Source of the DNA: Jiulongibacter sp024742395
GTDB lineage: Bacteria; Bacteroidota; Bacteroidia; Cytophagales; Spirosomataceae
Length of the DNA stretch: 64,000 bases
Direction of reading: 5' to 3'
NCBI GenBank assembly: GCA_965249455.1
Contig: OZ252236.1
Location: forward strand, 4,898,001 to 4,962,000
Shown here: in pieces, positions 34,790 to 42,420 of the stretch
Layout of the letters: each line of letters starts with the position of its first letter
How positions within the stretch are numbered: the stretch's first letter is position 1
Position numbers and translations under genes: made by a program
The notes under the pieces: model-generated
What the model was told of the DNA's origin: nothing
The model's database searches: none
Seen by the model: the letters and a program-made list of their open reading frames with translations, nothing else

Positions 34790-34906
34790 ATGGATAAGAA
34801 ATTTTGTGAATCAAGACTATTTCAAAAGAAGGCTAAGGGTATACTATCATTTGTTACGGTTTACTTTAATCTATTGTCTCAGGAAAACTTATTTTTATCT
34901 CTGTAA
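34790..34906 (+). CDS. Possible 38-residue small protein
   Basis: An ATG at 34790 opens a 38-codon frame, basic at first, then hydrophobic (I-L-S-F-V-T-V-Y-F-N-L-L). A -7 box TACTTTTG (34773-34780) lies 9 bases upstream, with no -33 box at good spacing. I do not recognise it. In AT-rich DNA such a short frame can arise by chance. Confidence 0.2.
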   Translation: MDKKFCESRLFQKKAKGILSFVTVYFNLLSQENLFLSL

Positions 34907-34938
34907 GTACAGCTCAAGTGACGTCTCTCCATTAAATC

Positions 34939-34983
34939 GGACAAGTTAAATTTAAACGTTTATTGTCGCATTTTAACTTGTCC
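34939..34983. promoter_or_regulatory. 12-bp inverted repeat, 21-base spacer
   Basis: GGACAAGTTAAA (34939-34950) and its exact reverse complement TTTAACTTGTCC (34972-34983), followed by TATTTTT. It could be a terminator of something upstream or one part of the control region of the XRE gene. Confidence 0.55.
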
Positions 34984-34993
34984 TATTTTTGGA

Positions 34994-35051
34994 GAGGGTT
35001 ACAAAAAGGGGAGGGTTACACATATATTGCATATATGTAATGTATATGCAA
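34994..35051. promoter_or_regulatory. Direct repeats and palindrome upstream of the XRE gene
   Basis: GAGGGTTACA occurs twice in direct order (34994-35003 and 35011-35020). Immediately after, TTGCATATA (35027-35035) and TATATGCAA (35043-35051) form a perfect 9-bp inverted repeat with a 7-base spacer. The shape suits an operator of a dimeric HTH protein, and the adjacent XRE gene is the obvious candidate for self-control. Confidence 0.5.
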
Positions 35052-35131
35052 ATTATAGACTATTAAAATTTGATCCTGAATATGCAAAAAGTGATTTTGG
35101 TTTAGATTTTGTGTATGCGTATTTTGCAATT

Positions 35132-35629
35132 ATGAATACGATTTACGCAAATATTAAAGCCATTCGGGTCGCAAAAGGTCGTACCCAAGAAGATGTGGCA
35201 GAAAAGTTAGGTCTTGCTCCTAGCAACTATGGCAGAGTTGAAAGAGGACTCACGGAACTTTCTATTGACAGACTTGAAAAAATTGCTGAAATTTTCGAGG
35301 TATCTACAAGTTACATTCTCAAATACTACAAAGAGAACCAACTTGATTTCAAAGAAGATGTGGAGTATTACTACAATTTATCCAAGAAGCTTGAGGCAAA
35401 AATTGATAAGCAAAAAAAAGATCAAGAGGAAGCGGAGGATAGCGATCACAGCATTTACAATATTCAATTAAAGGAAACAGAAAAGTGGAAAGACAAACAT
35501 AAGTCGGCCACCGAAAAGATAAAGATTTTAGAAGCAACAATTCAAGACAGAGAAAAAACAATCGAGGAAAAGGATAAATTCATTACTATTCTTGAGATAG
35601 CAATGGACTTGTTAGGAAAAAAATCATAA
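35132..35629 (+). CDS. XRE-family transcriptional regulator with coiled coil
   Basis: 165 residues from the ATG at 35132, chosen because the HTH starts a few residues later. The longer frame from 35027 would translate the operator-like palindrome. The HTH_3 domain spans about 6-62 (G-R-T-Q-E-D-V-A-E-K-L-G, Y-G-R-V-E-R-G, L-E-K-I-A-E-I-F). The rest is a long Lys/Glu-rich coiled coil (about 75-160). It probably binds DNA as a dimer and controls itself and the fic gene that starts 50 bases downstream (inference). Confidence 0.88.
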   Translation: MNTIYANIKAIRVAKGRTQEDVAEKLGLAPSNYGRVERGLTELSIDRLEKIAEIFEVSTSYILKYYKENQLDFKEDVEYYYNLSKKLEAKIDKQKKDQEEAEDSDHSIYNIQLKETEKWKDKHKSATEKIKILEATIQDREKTIEEKDKFITILEIAMDLLGKKS

Positions 35630-35679
35630 AGACAATAATTTTCATATCGTGATTTCAGTCAATAAGTTCATTTTAAATT

Positions 35680-36780
35680 ATGAGTGAATATAATATTCCA
35701 TCTCTTCCGTTACCTTTCGATATTGAAACCAAGCAGGTTTTAAGAAAAGTTGCTAAGGCTCACAAATCTCTTGCAGAACTTAATGGGGTTGCGGAATCAA
35801 TACCCAATGAGGTAATTATTCTAAATACTCTTTCTTTACAAGAAGCAAAAGACAGTTCTGCTATTGAGAATATTATAACCACTCATGACGAATTATATTC
35901 AAGTGATAGCATTGCAAAAAACTTTACTAGCCCTGCTGCTAAGGAAGTACATAATTATGCGGCTTCCCTTAAGGAGGGTTTCGTTGAAGTTAGAAAAAGT
36001 GGACTATTGACAAATAACCTAATTATTGCATGTCAATCTCGTCTAGAAGAAAATGATGCTGGCTTCCGAAAGCTTCCTGGAACTAAATTGAAGAATGATG
36101 TCACTGGTGAAATAGTATACACTCCACCACAGTCTCATGACTTGATTGTGAGTCACATGAACAATTTGGAGTCCTTTATAAATAATACATCCCTTTCTGA
36201 AATAGACCCCCTTGTTAAAATGGCAATTATTCACCATCAATTTGAAAGTATTCACCCCTTTTATGATGGAAATGGACGTACGGGAAGAATTATTAATATT
36301 CTTTATTTAGTAAAAGAGGATTTACTAAGACTTCCTATACTCTATCTCAGCAGATACATTAACCAAAATAAGGCGGAATATTATAGATTACTTCAAGGAA
36401 CAAGAACATCAAATGATTGGGAGCCTTGGATTCTATATATGTTGACAGCAATTGAGAGAACTTCGATTCAAACATCTTCTATTGTTAGGGGCATAAAGCA
36501 TCTTATGCAAAAACATAAAATAAAAATTAGAACCGAATTGGGTAAAATTTATTCTCAAGACTTAATTAATAATCTTTTCAAACACCCCTACACTAAAATT
36601 GATTTTGTTGTAGAGGATTTAAATGTAACAAGACAAACAGCTTCAAAGTATTTAGATCAACTTTCCAAAATTGGCATATTGACTATGCATAAAATGGGAA
36701 AAGAGAACTTCTATATTAACAATGAACTTTATGAGTATTTGTATAATGCACCTAACCTTTTACAGTTTGAACAAGATTAA
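35680..36780 (+). CDS. Fic-domain protein adenylyltransferase with C-terminal winged helix
   Basis: 366 residues. A Fic_N region contains the inhibitory motif S-S-A-I-E-N (Ser59 to Asn64, fitting S/T-x3-E-N, Glu63). The Fic core holds the full active motif H-P-F-Y-D-G-N-G-R-T-G-R starting at His192. Residues 300-360 look like a winged helix (V-T-R-Q-T-A-S-K-Y-L). Fic enzymes mostly add AMP to target proteins, and the N-terminal inhibitory helix makes this class II. It is expected to be active when relieved of inhibition. Targets are unknown. It follows an XRE gene in an AT-rich island, where Fic proteins often act as toxins or defence effectors. Confidence 0.93.
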   Translation: MSEYNIPSLPLPFDIETKQVLRKVAKAHKSLAELNGVAESIPNEVIILNTLSLQEAKDSSAIENIITTHDELYSSDSIAKNFTSPAAKEVHNYAASLKEGFVEVRKSGLLTNNLIIACQSRLEENDAGFRKLPGTKLKNDVTGEIVYTPPQSHDLIVSHMNNLESFINNTSLSEIDPLVKMAIIHHQFESIHPFYDGNGRTGRIINILYLVKEDLLRLPILYLSRYINQNKAEYYRLLQGTRTSNDWEPWILYMLTAIERTSIQTSSIVRGIKHLMQKHKIKIRTELGKIYSQDLINNLFKHPYTKIDFVVEDLNVTRQTASKYLDQLSKIGILTMHKMGKENFYINNELYEYLYNAPNLLQFEQD

Positions 36781-36788
36781 AGTAGACT

Positions 36789-36900
36789 CATGTTAATTAA
36801 ACATTAGAAGTTTAACACATAATAAAGACATGTTAATGTTTTCCAATTATCTAAACATATCAGGAAAGACATGTTAAAATAATAGAGAAGTATTAACATG
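36789..36900. repeat. Four CATGTTAA(T) repeats before the HEPN-motif gene
   Basis: CATGTTAAT at 36789 and 36829, CATGTTAA at 36870, and the inverse ATTAACATG at 36892-36900. The three direct copies are spaced 40 and 41 bases apart, close to four helical turns, and two of them share the longer AAAGACATGTTAA. They fill the gap between fic and the next gene and look like an array of protein-binding sites. Confidence 0.6.
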
Positions 36901-37000
36901 AATTACAAGAGAAGTTAAAGAAAGTAATGGTTGATGACTTAATACTAGATATATTACACATGAAGCAATAGTTATCCCTCAATAATAATCAAATCTCATA

Positions 37001-38491
37001 ATGTTACTTCAATCCAATCCGGCAACTCAAAAACTACATGAATTGTGGAGAGAAAAGATTAATAAAGAGTTTGACCTAGTAGATGAAGTTGAGGACTGCT
37101 TATCCCTAATTCAATATATAGAGAGCAAGCCGAATAAGTTTTATTCCAAGCATGCTTTTGATATCTACTTTAATTTTTTAGTCAGATTGTCAAACGATCA
37201 AATCCAATCACTTTTTTCTAGTACAACAAATAGAATTGACCTTGCTCTAAAAAACTTAAAGGAGATTAACGAGCTTAATTTTCATGAAGACATCATCCCT
37301 GCTGATGATATTTCAAGAATCGACTTCATTGATAAAAATATACATTACAACTACCTGAGACTCGTAGAAAGCTGCCTTTATCCTCTGATATATCTACCAG
37401 CATTTCAATCTCTTCGTCAGAGAGGTAAATCTGTTGAAAAACTGGATCTATACAACTGCATTGAAGTTTTGAGGTCAAGTGATTTTAAATTTCTAGAAGA
37501 GTTTTACAACAACATAGTCCGTAACGGTATAGCTCATGGTCACATTCAATTAAGTGACTGGTCAGTTGTCTATAAAGATAAAAAGGGAAATGAAAAAGAG
37601 TTAGACACTTATAAAATTATTCATTGGTTCGATAGGATGCTCGATTGTGTCAATGGGTTTGCCTGTGCGTTTAAGGTATTTATTTTTTCCCAATTGAAAA
37701 CGTCTAAAAAAAGTATCCCACTTCCGAAGCAATTACTCATTGAAGAGCTATTTTATCAGTCCAATGGGCCTGCTTGGAAATTGATAACAGTTTTTGAAGG
37801 CTCCAATATTCAATCAACTAAACAACTTAATATTTATATCAAAAACGATTTCTTTGATTTTTTTAAGGTTCAATTGAACGCACTACGTACTGCGATTCTG
37901 ACGGAAAAATTTACTTCTGAGTACACTAGGGTGTTTCTGTTTTTGAAGTCAAAAAACGGCATTTCAAATGGTTTTGTAGCCTTCAATGGCGATCAACTTA
38001 AGCGGTTAGGTAGTAAGAAAAATACACACTTAGAAGAGTACGCAGGGGTTATTGAAGGTGACTTATTGTTTTTTCAGTCAAAGTACAAACTTCCTCCAAT
38101 AGTTTATAAATTAGGAACCTATCGAATGGCAATAAGCTCTCTTATGGCCCATAGTTTCATCGGAAACAAGAAGAGGCGTATAATGTTCCGGGATTGTAAG
38201 ACTCATGCTAAAACAGGGTACATAGTTGCCGAAAGAGTTGGTGCCTATTTGGAAGGGGAACAAGTTATTAACGATGATGATTTTATAAGGTCTCAGGCAC
38301 TAAAAATTATCAAAAAAGCAAAATCATTCACAAAGAGAAACTACAGCCTATTAAACTTTGAAAGAATCTTTCCTGTACAATATATAAAGGTGTTTATATA
38401 TGCGACCGATCAGCGGTTAAGAGATTATAGGGGTAGCGGCCTTAGCTCAAATCTTATTTGTATAATTCATCAGAACGGACAAAAAAAATAA
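37001..38491 (+). CDS. Unrecognised large protein with HEPN-type RNxxxH motif
   Basis: 496 residues, no signal peptide or clear membrane helix. The N-terminal half is helical and contains I-V-R-N-G-I-A-H-G-H with Arg174 and His179, matching the Rx4-6H motif of HEPN ribonucleases, placed in a helix after E-E-F-Y-N-N. The second half (about 250-490) is mixed alpha/beta and I do not recognise it. A run of eight A just before the stop allows a -1 shift into a frame that continues for 29 more codons to 38577 (starting I-K-V-P-L-V-L-G-E-V). Island setting and motif suggest a toxin or defence effector, unproven. Confidence 0.7.
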   Translation: MLLQSNPATQKLHELWREKINKEFDLVDEVEDCLSLIQYIESKPNKFYSKHAFDIYFNFLVRLSNDQIQSLFSSTTNRIDLALKNLKEINELNFHEDIIPADDISRIDFIDKNIHYNYLRLVESCLYPLIYLPAFQSLRQRGKSVEKLDLYNCIEVLRSSDFKFLEEFYNNIVRNGIAHGHIQLSDWSVVYKDKKGNEKELDTYKIIHWFDRMLDCVNGFACAFKVFIFSQLKTSKKSIPLPKQLLIEELFYQSNGPAWKLITVFEGSNIQSTKQLNIYIKNDFFDFFKVQLNALRTAILTEKFTSEYTRVFLFLKSKNGISNGFVAFNGDQLKRLGSKKNTHLEEYAGVIEGDLLFFQSKYKLPPIVYKLGTYRMAISSLMAHSFIGNKKRRIMFRDCKTHAKTGYIVAERVGAYLEGEQVINDDDFIRSQALKIIKKAKSFTKRNYSLLNFERIFPVQYIKVFIYATDQRLRDYRGSGLSSNLICIIHQNGQKK

Positions 38492-38732
38492 AGGTGCCGT
38501 TGGTTTTAGGAGAGGTAGAACATCGTGCGGGCTATGAAATAATTTGGAACAAGGATTATAAAAGTAATTCACTGTAAACAGGCCTGCAAGTATAAAATTT
38601 ACCTACGTAACAAGTTGATAAACTACACATTAAGAGTCTTTTTGTATTTTATTGAACACACTATTAAAGTAAACTCCATATTCTCTTCTACTAAGTCTCT
38701 TATAATAAGAATATTAGAACCAACTTTGAATT

Positions 38733-38745
38733 CCAAGAGGAGGAG
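38733..38745 (+). repeat. att-like copy of the tRNA-Asn 3' end
   Basis: CCAAGAGGAGGAG is identical to 34133-34145, the last T-stem and acceptor bases of tRNA-Asn. The two copies are 4600 bases apart and bracket the XRE/Fic/HEPN genes. A terminator begins 11 bases later, as expected of the original tRNA 3' flank. This is the pattern of an island integrated at a tRNA 3' end. Confidence 0.55.
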
Positions 38746-38755
38746 TTTCAAAGTG

Positions 38756-38784
38756 AAGGAGTTGCAGAAATGTAGCTCCTTTTT
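38756..38784 (+). terminator. Terminator just past the att-like repeat
   Basis: AAGGAGTTGCA (38756-38766) pairs with TGTAGCTCCTT (38771-38781) over 11 positions (two G-T pairs) around a GAAA tetraloop, then more T. It may be the displaced original terminator of tRNA-Asn. Confidence 0.8.
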
Positions 38785-39021
38785 CTTTGAAAATTTACAA
38801 AACAAATTCATCGAAGAGCCCCCCAAGAGACCTTTTCTTCCTTTTCTTACTTTCAACAATTTTCAAGATTTTTTTTGATTTGGTCCATTTTAGCACATAA
38901 CATTTGTTCTTATATATACACTACACAGCAACACTTTGAAAAAGTATAAGTGATCAAGTGTAAAAGTTGTGGGATGTAGAAGTAATGGCCAGAGAATGGA
39001 AAACGGGGGACAGTTTAAGCA
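38785..39021. other. Non-coding AT-rich stretch right of the repeat
   Basis: No gene is supported. An open plus-strand frame across 38615-38878 runs through the att-like repeat and terminator and is judged spurious. Pyrimidine-rich tracts and short CACTT/AAGTG inversions near 38930-38960 are the only visible structure. Confidence 0.5.
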
Positions 39022-39165
39022 GAAACGTTTCGTATCAGTAACAGATTTACCTCTGTTTCGCAAGAATGAAACGGGGGTGAGACGTTCCCATTTTACAAAT
39101 GGTTTCCCAGAAAATCGTTTCGCGAAACGGATTCAAACCGGCTTAAATAGATTTAAATCCGTTTC
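39022..39165. repeat. Cluster of GTTTC/GAAAC palindromes
   Basis: GAAACGTTTC (39022-39031), TTTCGC...GAAAC (39056-39072), the perfect 14-bp palindrome CGTTTCGCGAAACG (39116-39129), and the inverted pair GAAACGGATT (39124-39133) with AATCCGTTTC (39156-39165). AAACGGGGG also recurs at 39001 and 39069. The density of one motif in about 150 bases suggests a binding or recombination site, or a folded RNA. Confidence 0.6.
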
Positions 39166-39187
39166 ACCTGTCAAACATCACAACTAT

Positions 39188-39475
39188 ATGAAGACTTGTA
39201 AATATTGCCATAAGCTATTCAAGCCCAGCCCGTAAGAACAACTTATATTGCTCATAAGATTGTAAGAATACTTACAATATGGCTGCATACTTAAAGAGAC
39301 ATAAAAACCTTATACACACTACTGAAAAAAAACCAAAATTAATGCGGCTATTCTAAAAATGGTATACTTAAGCTCAATAAACAAAAAAGTAAGTTTATCG
39401 GAACTTGCAGCACTTGGTTTTGAACCAGCATTCACAAACTATAGGAAGCCAAAGAATAAACATTCTTTCTCTTAA
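39188..39475 (+). pseudogene. Broken zinc-ribbon protein gene
   Basis: Three frame segments join into one plausible small protein. From ATG 39188: M-K-T-C-K-Y-C-H-K-L-F-K-P. After a frame change near 39228: R-K-N-N-L-Y-C-S-stop-D-C-K-N-T-Y. After another change at an A-rich run near 39325-39338: N-A-A-I-L-K-M-V-Y-L and S-L-S-E-L-A-A-L-G-F-E-P, to a stop at 39473-39475. The C-x2-C plus C-x3-C pairs form a zinc ribbon of a type common in small Bacteroidota proteins. Two frameshifts and one stop indicate decay. Confidence 0.7.
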
Positions 39476-39490
39476 AATTTATTTTGTGCA

Positions 39491-40666
39491 TCACCTTCTT
39501 ATACTTACGATAAGAGGAGAATTTATCTTTTTTGAAAAATTTTCAACATAATTTTCCCATTTTCCCCGGCTTTCGAATTGACCGCTTTCTTTCCAAAAAA
39601 AGCCAGCATAATACACAGCTTTATTCTTGTTAACCTTGATATGAGCATATGCATTGCTTAAGTCCGGCACTTGTGAGTCATAATTTTCAAAACCAATTAA
39701 GTCAGTTTTAGGAACCACGATAGCCGTTGCCAACTCCGAATCAGCATGGGGCTGCCAGTAGCTTACCCAGGCTTCCTCTTTGTTTTCTTTTACAATCCCA
39801 TCTTTTTCATGGAGGGTCAAACCAGCCGAAAGTGTATCTGTACCTTTGATAGTTACTTCAAATTTTGAAAAATTATTACCCAAATCAAGACTAATAATTT
39901 TCGACTCCTTTATTGGATATCCATTTACATCCCAATCACCTATTTCCAGATAAAAACTAGTACGTATCGGCCCCGTGGTTATCGTTTTCCATTTGGTATA
40001 GTTCTTAGAAAAGTAGTATTCATCGCCACTCTTAATGGCAACTCCTCCTACTCCTCTGCTTTGCCCTACATGGAAGTTATCTAAGCCTTCGCCTGCGTCT
40101 AAATGGTAGGCACCCGGATTCTCCATTTCCTTTTTATACCATTTATTGATAATAGGATACTCCACTTTTTTTAGCCAGGCATCTACTCCACTTGAAAGCG
40201 TGCCACCCGGAATGTTCTCTTCAATCATTTGCTGAGCCCTTGGCCCATACATTCTAAAAGCCACCCTATTGTTTTCCCAGGTATAATCGTCGGTTCTTTC
40301 GGGCACAAATCTGGAATAACATAGTTCTGCCGCTTTTGGCTTTTCGGCTTCTATTATGCTAACAATTTCGTACACTTTTTCAGAATTACCCGCAATTTTG
40401 GGCTGAAACAAGATGTCGTCCATGACTCCGTCGCCATCATTATCTACTAATTGCGTAACCTGCAGCTCTCCGGTATCTTTATCTTTAATTCCGGTGGTGT
40501 TAAGGTCTTCAATATTCAGGTCTGATTTACTTAGCACAACTGTCTCAAAAGTCCTTTCAAATTCAAGTTCGTTTATGATCTGTACGGTAGTTGTTTTTTC
40601 TTTCGGAGCACAAGCGTTCAGTAGCCATACACCAAGGGCTAAAACCGCCAGGTTGAATGTTTTCAT
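39491..40666 (-). CDS. DUF4861 lipoprotein
   Basis: 391 residues from the ATG at 40666, chosen because a lipoprotein signal (lipobox L-L-N-A-C, Cys18-19) begins there. The longer frame would add 20 non-signal residues. DUF4861 fills the rest, with L-V-D-N-D-G-D-G-V-M-D-D, Y-H-L-D-A-G-E-G-L-D-N-F-H-V-G and F-F-W-K-E-S-G-Q-F. The family occurs in uronate-related loci of Bacteroidota. Its activity is not known to me. It is the last gene of the kduI-kduD operon, 16 bases after kduD. Confidence 0.88.
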   Translation of the reverse strand: MKTFNLAVLALGVWLLNACAPKEKTTTVQIINELEFERTFETVVLSKSDLNIEDLNTTGIKDKDTGELQVTQLVDNDGDGVMDDILFQPKIAGNSEKVYEIVSIIEAEKPKAAELCYSRFVPERTDDYTWENNRVAFRMYGPRAQQMIEENIPGGTLSSGVDAWLKKVEYPIINKWYKKEMENPGAYHLDAGEGLDNFHVGQSRGVGGVAIKSGDEYYFSKNYTKWKTITTGPIRTSFYLEIGDWDVNGYPIKESKIISLDLGNNFSKFEVTIKGTDTLSAGLTLHEKDGIVKENKEEAWVSYWQPHADSELATAIVVPKTDLIGFENYDSQVPDLSNAYAHIKVNKNKAVYYAGFFWKESGQFESRGKWENYVENFSKKINSPLIVSIRR

Positions 40667-40682
40667 AATAAAGTATTTAGAA

Positions 40683-41474
40683 TTATTCATTGGCGGGTTT
40701 TCCGATAGTTGCCAGAATTCCACCATCTACATAAACTACATGGCCATTTACGAAGTCACTTGCCTTTGAGCTTAAAAAGATAGCTGCACCTTGCAAATCC
40801 TCGGGGTCTCCCCAACGCGATGCGGGCGTTCTTTTAATGATAAACTCATTAAAGGGGTGCCCATCTACTCTGATGGGTGCGGTTTGACTAGTCGCAAAAT
40901 ATCCTGGCCCAATGCCGTTGGTTTGGATATTAAATTTAGCCCATTCTGTAGCCATACTTTGGGTAAGCATTTTCAACCCCCCTTTTGCGGCAGCATAGGC
41001 ACTAACGGTATCTCTTCCTAATTCGCTCATCATGGAGCAGATATTGATAATTTTACCGCCACCTCTGCTAATCATGCCTTTTACTACATGTTTAGAAACA
41101 ATAAAGGGTCCTACTAAATCTACATCTATTACGGCCTTGAAGTCTGCTACCTCCATATCTACTATGGGAGTTCTTTTGATAATTCCGGCATTGTTTACCA
41201 AAATATCTATCGGGCCAACTTCAGCTTCTATTTTAGAAAGAGCTGCTTTGACGGCATTTTCATCTGTAACATCAAAGAGGCTTCCGTAGGCTTCAATGCC
41301 CTCTTTTTTGTATTTAAGAAGGGCATCGTCTAATTTCTGCTGAGACGAACTTCCGTTTACTATTATTTTGGCACCAGCATTACCTATTCCTTTAGCCATG
41401 GCCATACCCAAACCGTGAGTTGCACCAGTTACTAAAGCAATTTTACCTGTTAAATCGAATAATTTAATTGACAT
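40683..41474 (-). CDS. kduD: SDR oxidoreductase, KduD / gluconate 5-dehydrogenase type
   Basis: 263 residues of the classical short-chain dehydrogenase family: cofactor loop G-A-T-H-G-L-G, N-N-A-G, catalytic Ser near I-C-S-M-M-S and Y-A-A-A-K. Next to kduI the likely reaction is reduction of 2,5-diketo-3-deoxygluconate to 2-keto-3-deoxygluconate. On sequence alone, gluconate 5-dehydrogenase is equally possible. It lies 17 bases after kduI and before DUF4861. Confidence 0.85.
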   Translation of the reverse strand: MSIKLFDLTGKIALVTGATHGLGMAMAKGIGNAGAKIIVNGSSSQQKLDDALLKYKKEGIEAYGSLFDVTDENAVKAALSKIEAEVGPIDILVNNAGIIKRTPIVDMEVADFKAVIDVDLVGPFIVSKHVVKGMISRGGGKIINICSMMSELGRDTVSAYAAAKGGLKMLTQSMATEWAKFNIQTNGIGPGYFATSQTAPIRVDGHPFNEFIIKRTPASRWGDPEDLQGAAIFLSSKASDFVNGHVVYVDGGILATIGKPANE

Positions 41475-41491
41475 GTATTTTTAAAAGCTTA

Positions 41492-42334
41492 TTACCTCAA
41501 TTCGTTTATTTTGCAATGATCCATATCTCCATAATCCAGGTTTTCACCTGCCATTCCCCAGATAAAACTATAATTACTTGTACCAGAACCTGAGTGAATA
41601 GACCAAGGCGGCGATATTACTGCTTGATTATTTGCCGTCCAGATGTGTCTGGTTTCCTGCGGCTGGCCCATGAAATGACATACCGCCTGATCTTCAGCTA
41701 CTTCAAAATAAAAATACACTTCCATTCTTCTTTCATGTACATGAGCAGGCATGGTATTCCAAGAACTCCCTTGCTTTAACGTTGTCATCCCCATTTGTAA
41801 TTGACAAACATCCACAACACTGCTAACTATATACTTTCTTAAAGTTCTGGCATTCGCAGTTTCTTCAGAGCCTAACTGTATAACCTCAACATCATCCTGT
41901 CCAATTTTCTTAATTGGAAAAGCTTTATGAGCTGGAGTGGAGTTCAAATAGAACATTGCAGGATCTGCCGCTGAATTACTTGAAAACTCTACAACTATAT
42001 TTCCTTGGCCCACATACAAGGCCTCTTTGTTTTTTAGCTCAAATGAGGTACCATCTACTGTAACCGTACCAGGCCCACCTATGTTGATAATCCCCAGTTC
42101 TCTTCTTTCCAGGAAATAATCAGCTTTTATAGCATCAATACTTTCTAGTGTTAAGGCAGACGTAGTAGGAACAGCACTTCCAGTAATAAACCTATCATAA
42201 TGTGAATAGATTAAGCTTATTTTATCCACCTCCATTAAATTATCAATTAAAAATTCATCTCTAAGTTTAGCCGTATCGTACGATTTTACATCATTTGGCG
42301 AGGCCGCATATCTGACGGTGTATTCTGTTTTCAT
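41492..42334 (-). CDS. kduI: 5-keto-4-deoxyuronate isomerase KduI
   Basis: 280 residues from the ATG at 42334. A start at 42388 would include operator DNA. It is a double cupin. The metal ligands of the E. coli enzyme map to His198, His200, Glu205 and His247 here (P-A-H-V-H-E-R-R-M-E and P-P-W-S-I-H-S-G). It converts the unsaturated uronate breakdown product 4-deoxy-5-ketouronate to 2,5-diketo-3-deoxygluconate. It starts the minus-strand operon and faces the lacI-type gene across a 105-base control region. Confidence 0.95.
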   Translation of the reverse strand: MKTEYTVRYAASPNDVKSYDTAKLRDEFLIDNLMEVDKISLIYSHYDRFITGSAVPTTSALTLESIDAIKADYFLERRELGIINIGGPGTVTVDGTSFELKNKEALYVGQGNIVVEFSSNSAADPAMFYLNSTPAHKAFPIKKIGQDDVEVIQLGSEETANARTLRKYIVSSVVDVCQLQMGMTTLKQGSSWNTMPAHVHERRMEVYFYFEVAEDQAVCHFMGQPQETRHIWTANNQAVISPPWSIHSGSGTSNYSFIWGMAGENLDYGDMDHCKINELR

Positions 42335-42384
42335 CCTTTTGTTTTTTATTATGACATCGTAAAGATAAAAAAATACCTCAAAAT

Positions 42385-42420
42385 ACAATCGATTGTCTTT
42401 TTAAGTTTATTGTATATTTG
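42385..42420. promoter_or_regulatory. Operator and promoters between kduI and lacI-type gene
   Basis: The perfect 12-bp palindrome ACAATCGATTGT (42385-42396) has the odd-even symmetry and central CG of LacI-family sites. For the regulator, TTG (42393-42395) and TATATTTG (42413-42420) form a promoter with a 17-base spacer. On the other strand, TTG within the palindrome followed by TATCTTTA would serve kduI. The palindrome overlaps both -33 boxes, so one bound repressor could shut both promoters. Confidence 0.7.

Noticed and set aside
34790..34906. Antitoxin-like small gene upstream of the XRE gene
   Set aside because: Only 38 codons without a recognisable fold. Listed at low confidence as a possible small protein rather than as an antitoxin.
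36789..36900. CRISPR-like spacing of CATGTTAA repeats
   Set aside because: Repeats are only 8-9 bases, one is inverted, and no cas gene is near.
38615..38878. 87-codon open frame on the plus strand
   Set aside because: It runs across the att-like repeat and a strong terminator, has no recognisable motif, and its composition follows AT-rich noncoding DNA.
38969..39235. 88-codon open frame covering the palindrome cluster
   Set aside because: Only its last 15 codons make sense, and they are the start of the broken zinc-ribbon gene. The upstream part translates the GTTTC/GAAAC repeats.
34072..39475. Insertion sequence or transposon
   Set aside because: No transposase or integrase motif and no terminal inverted repeats with target duplication were found.
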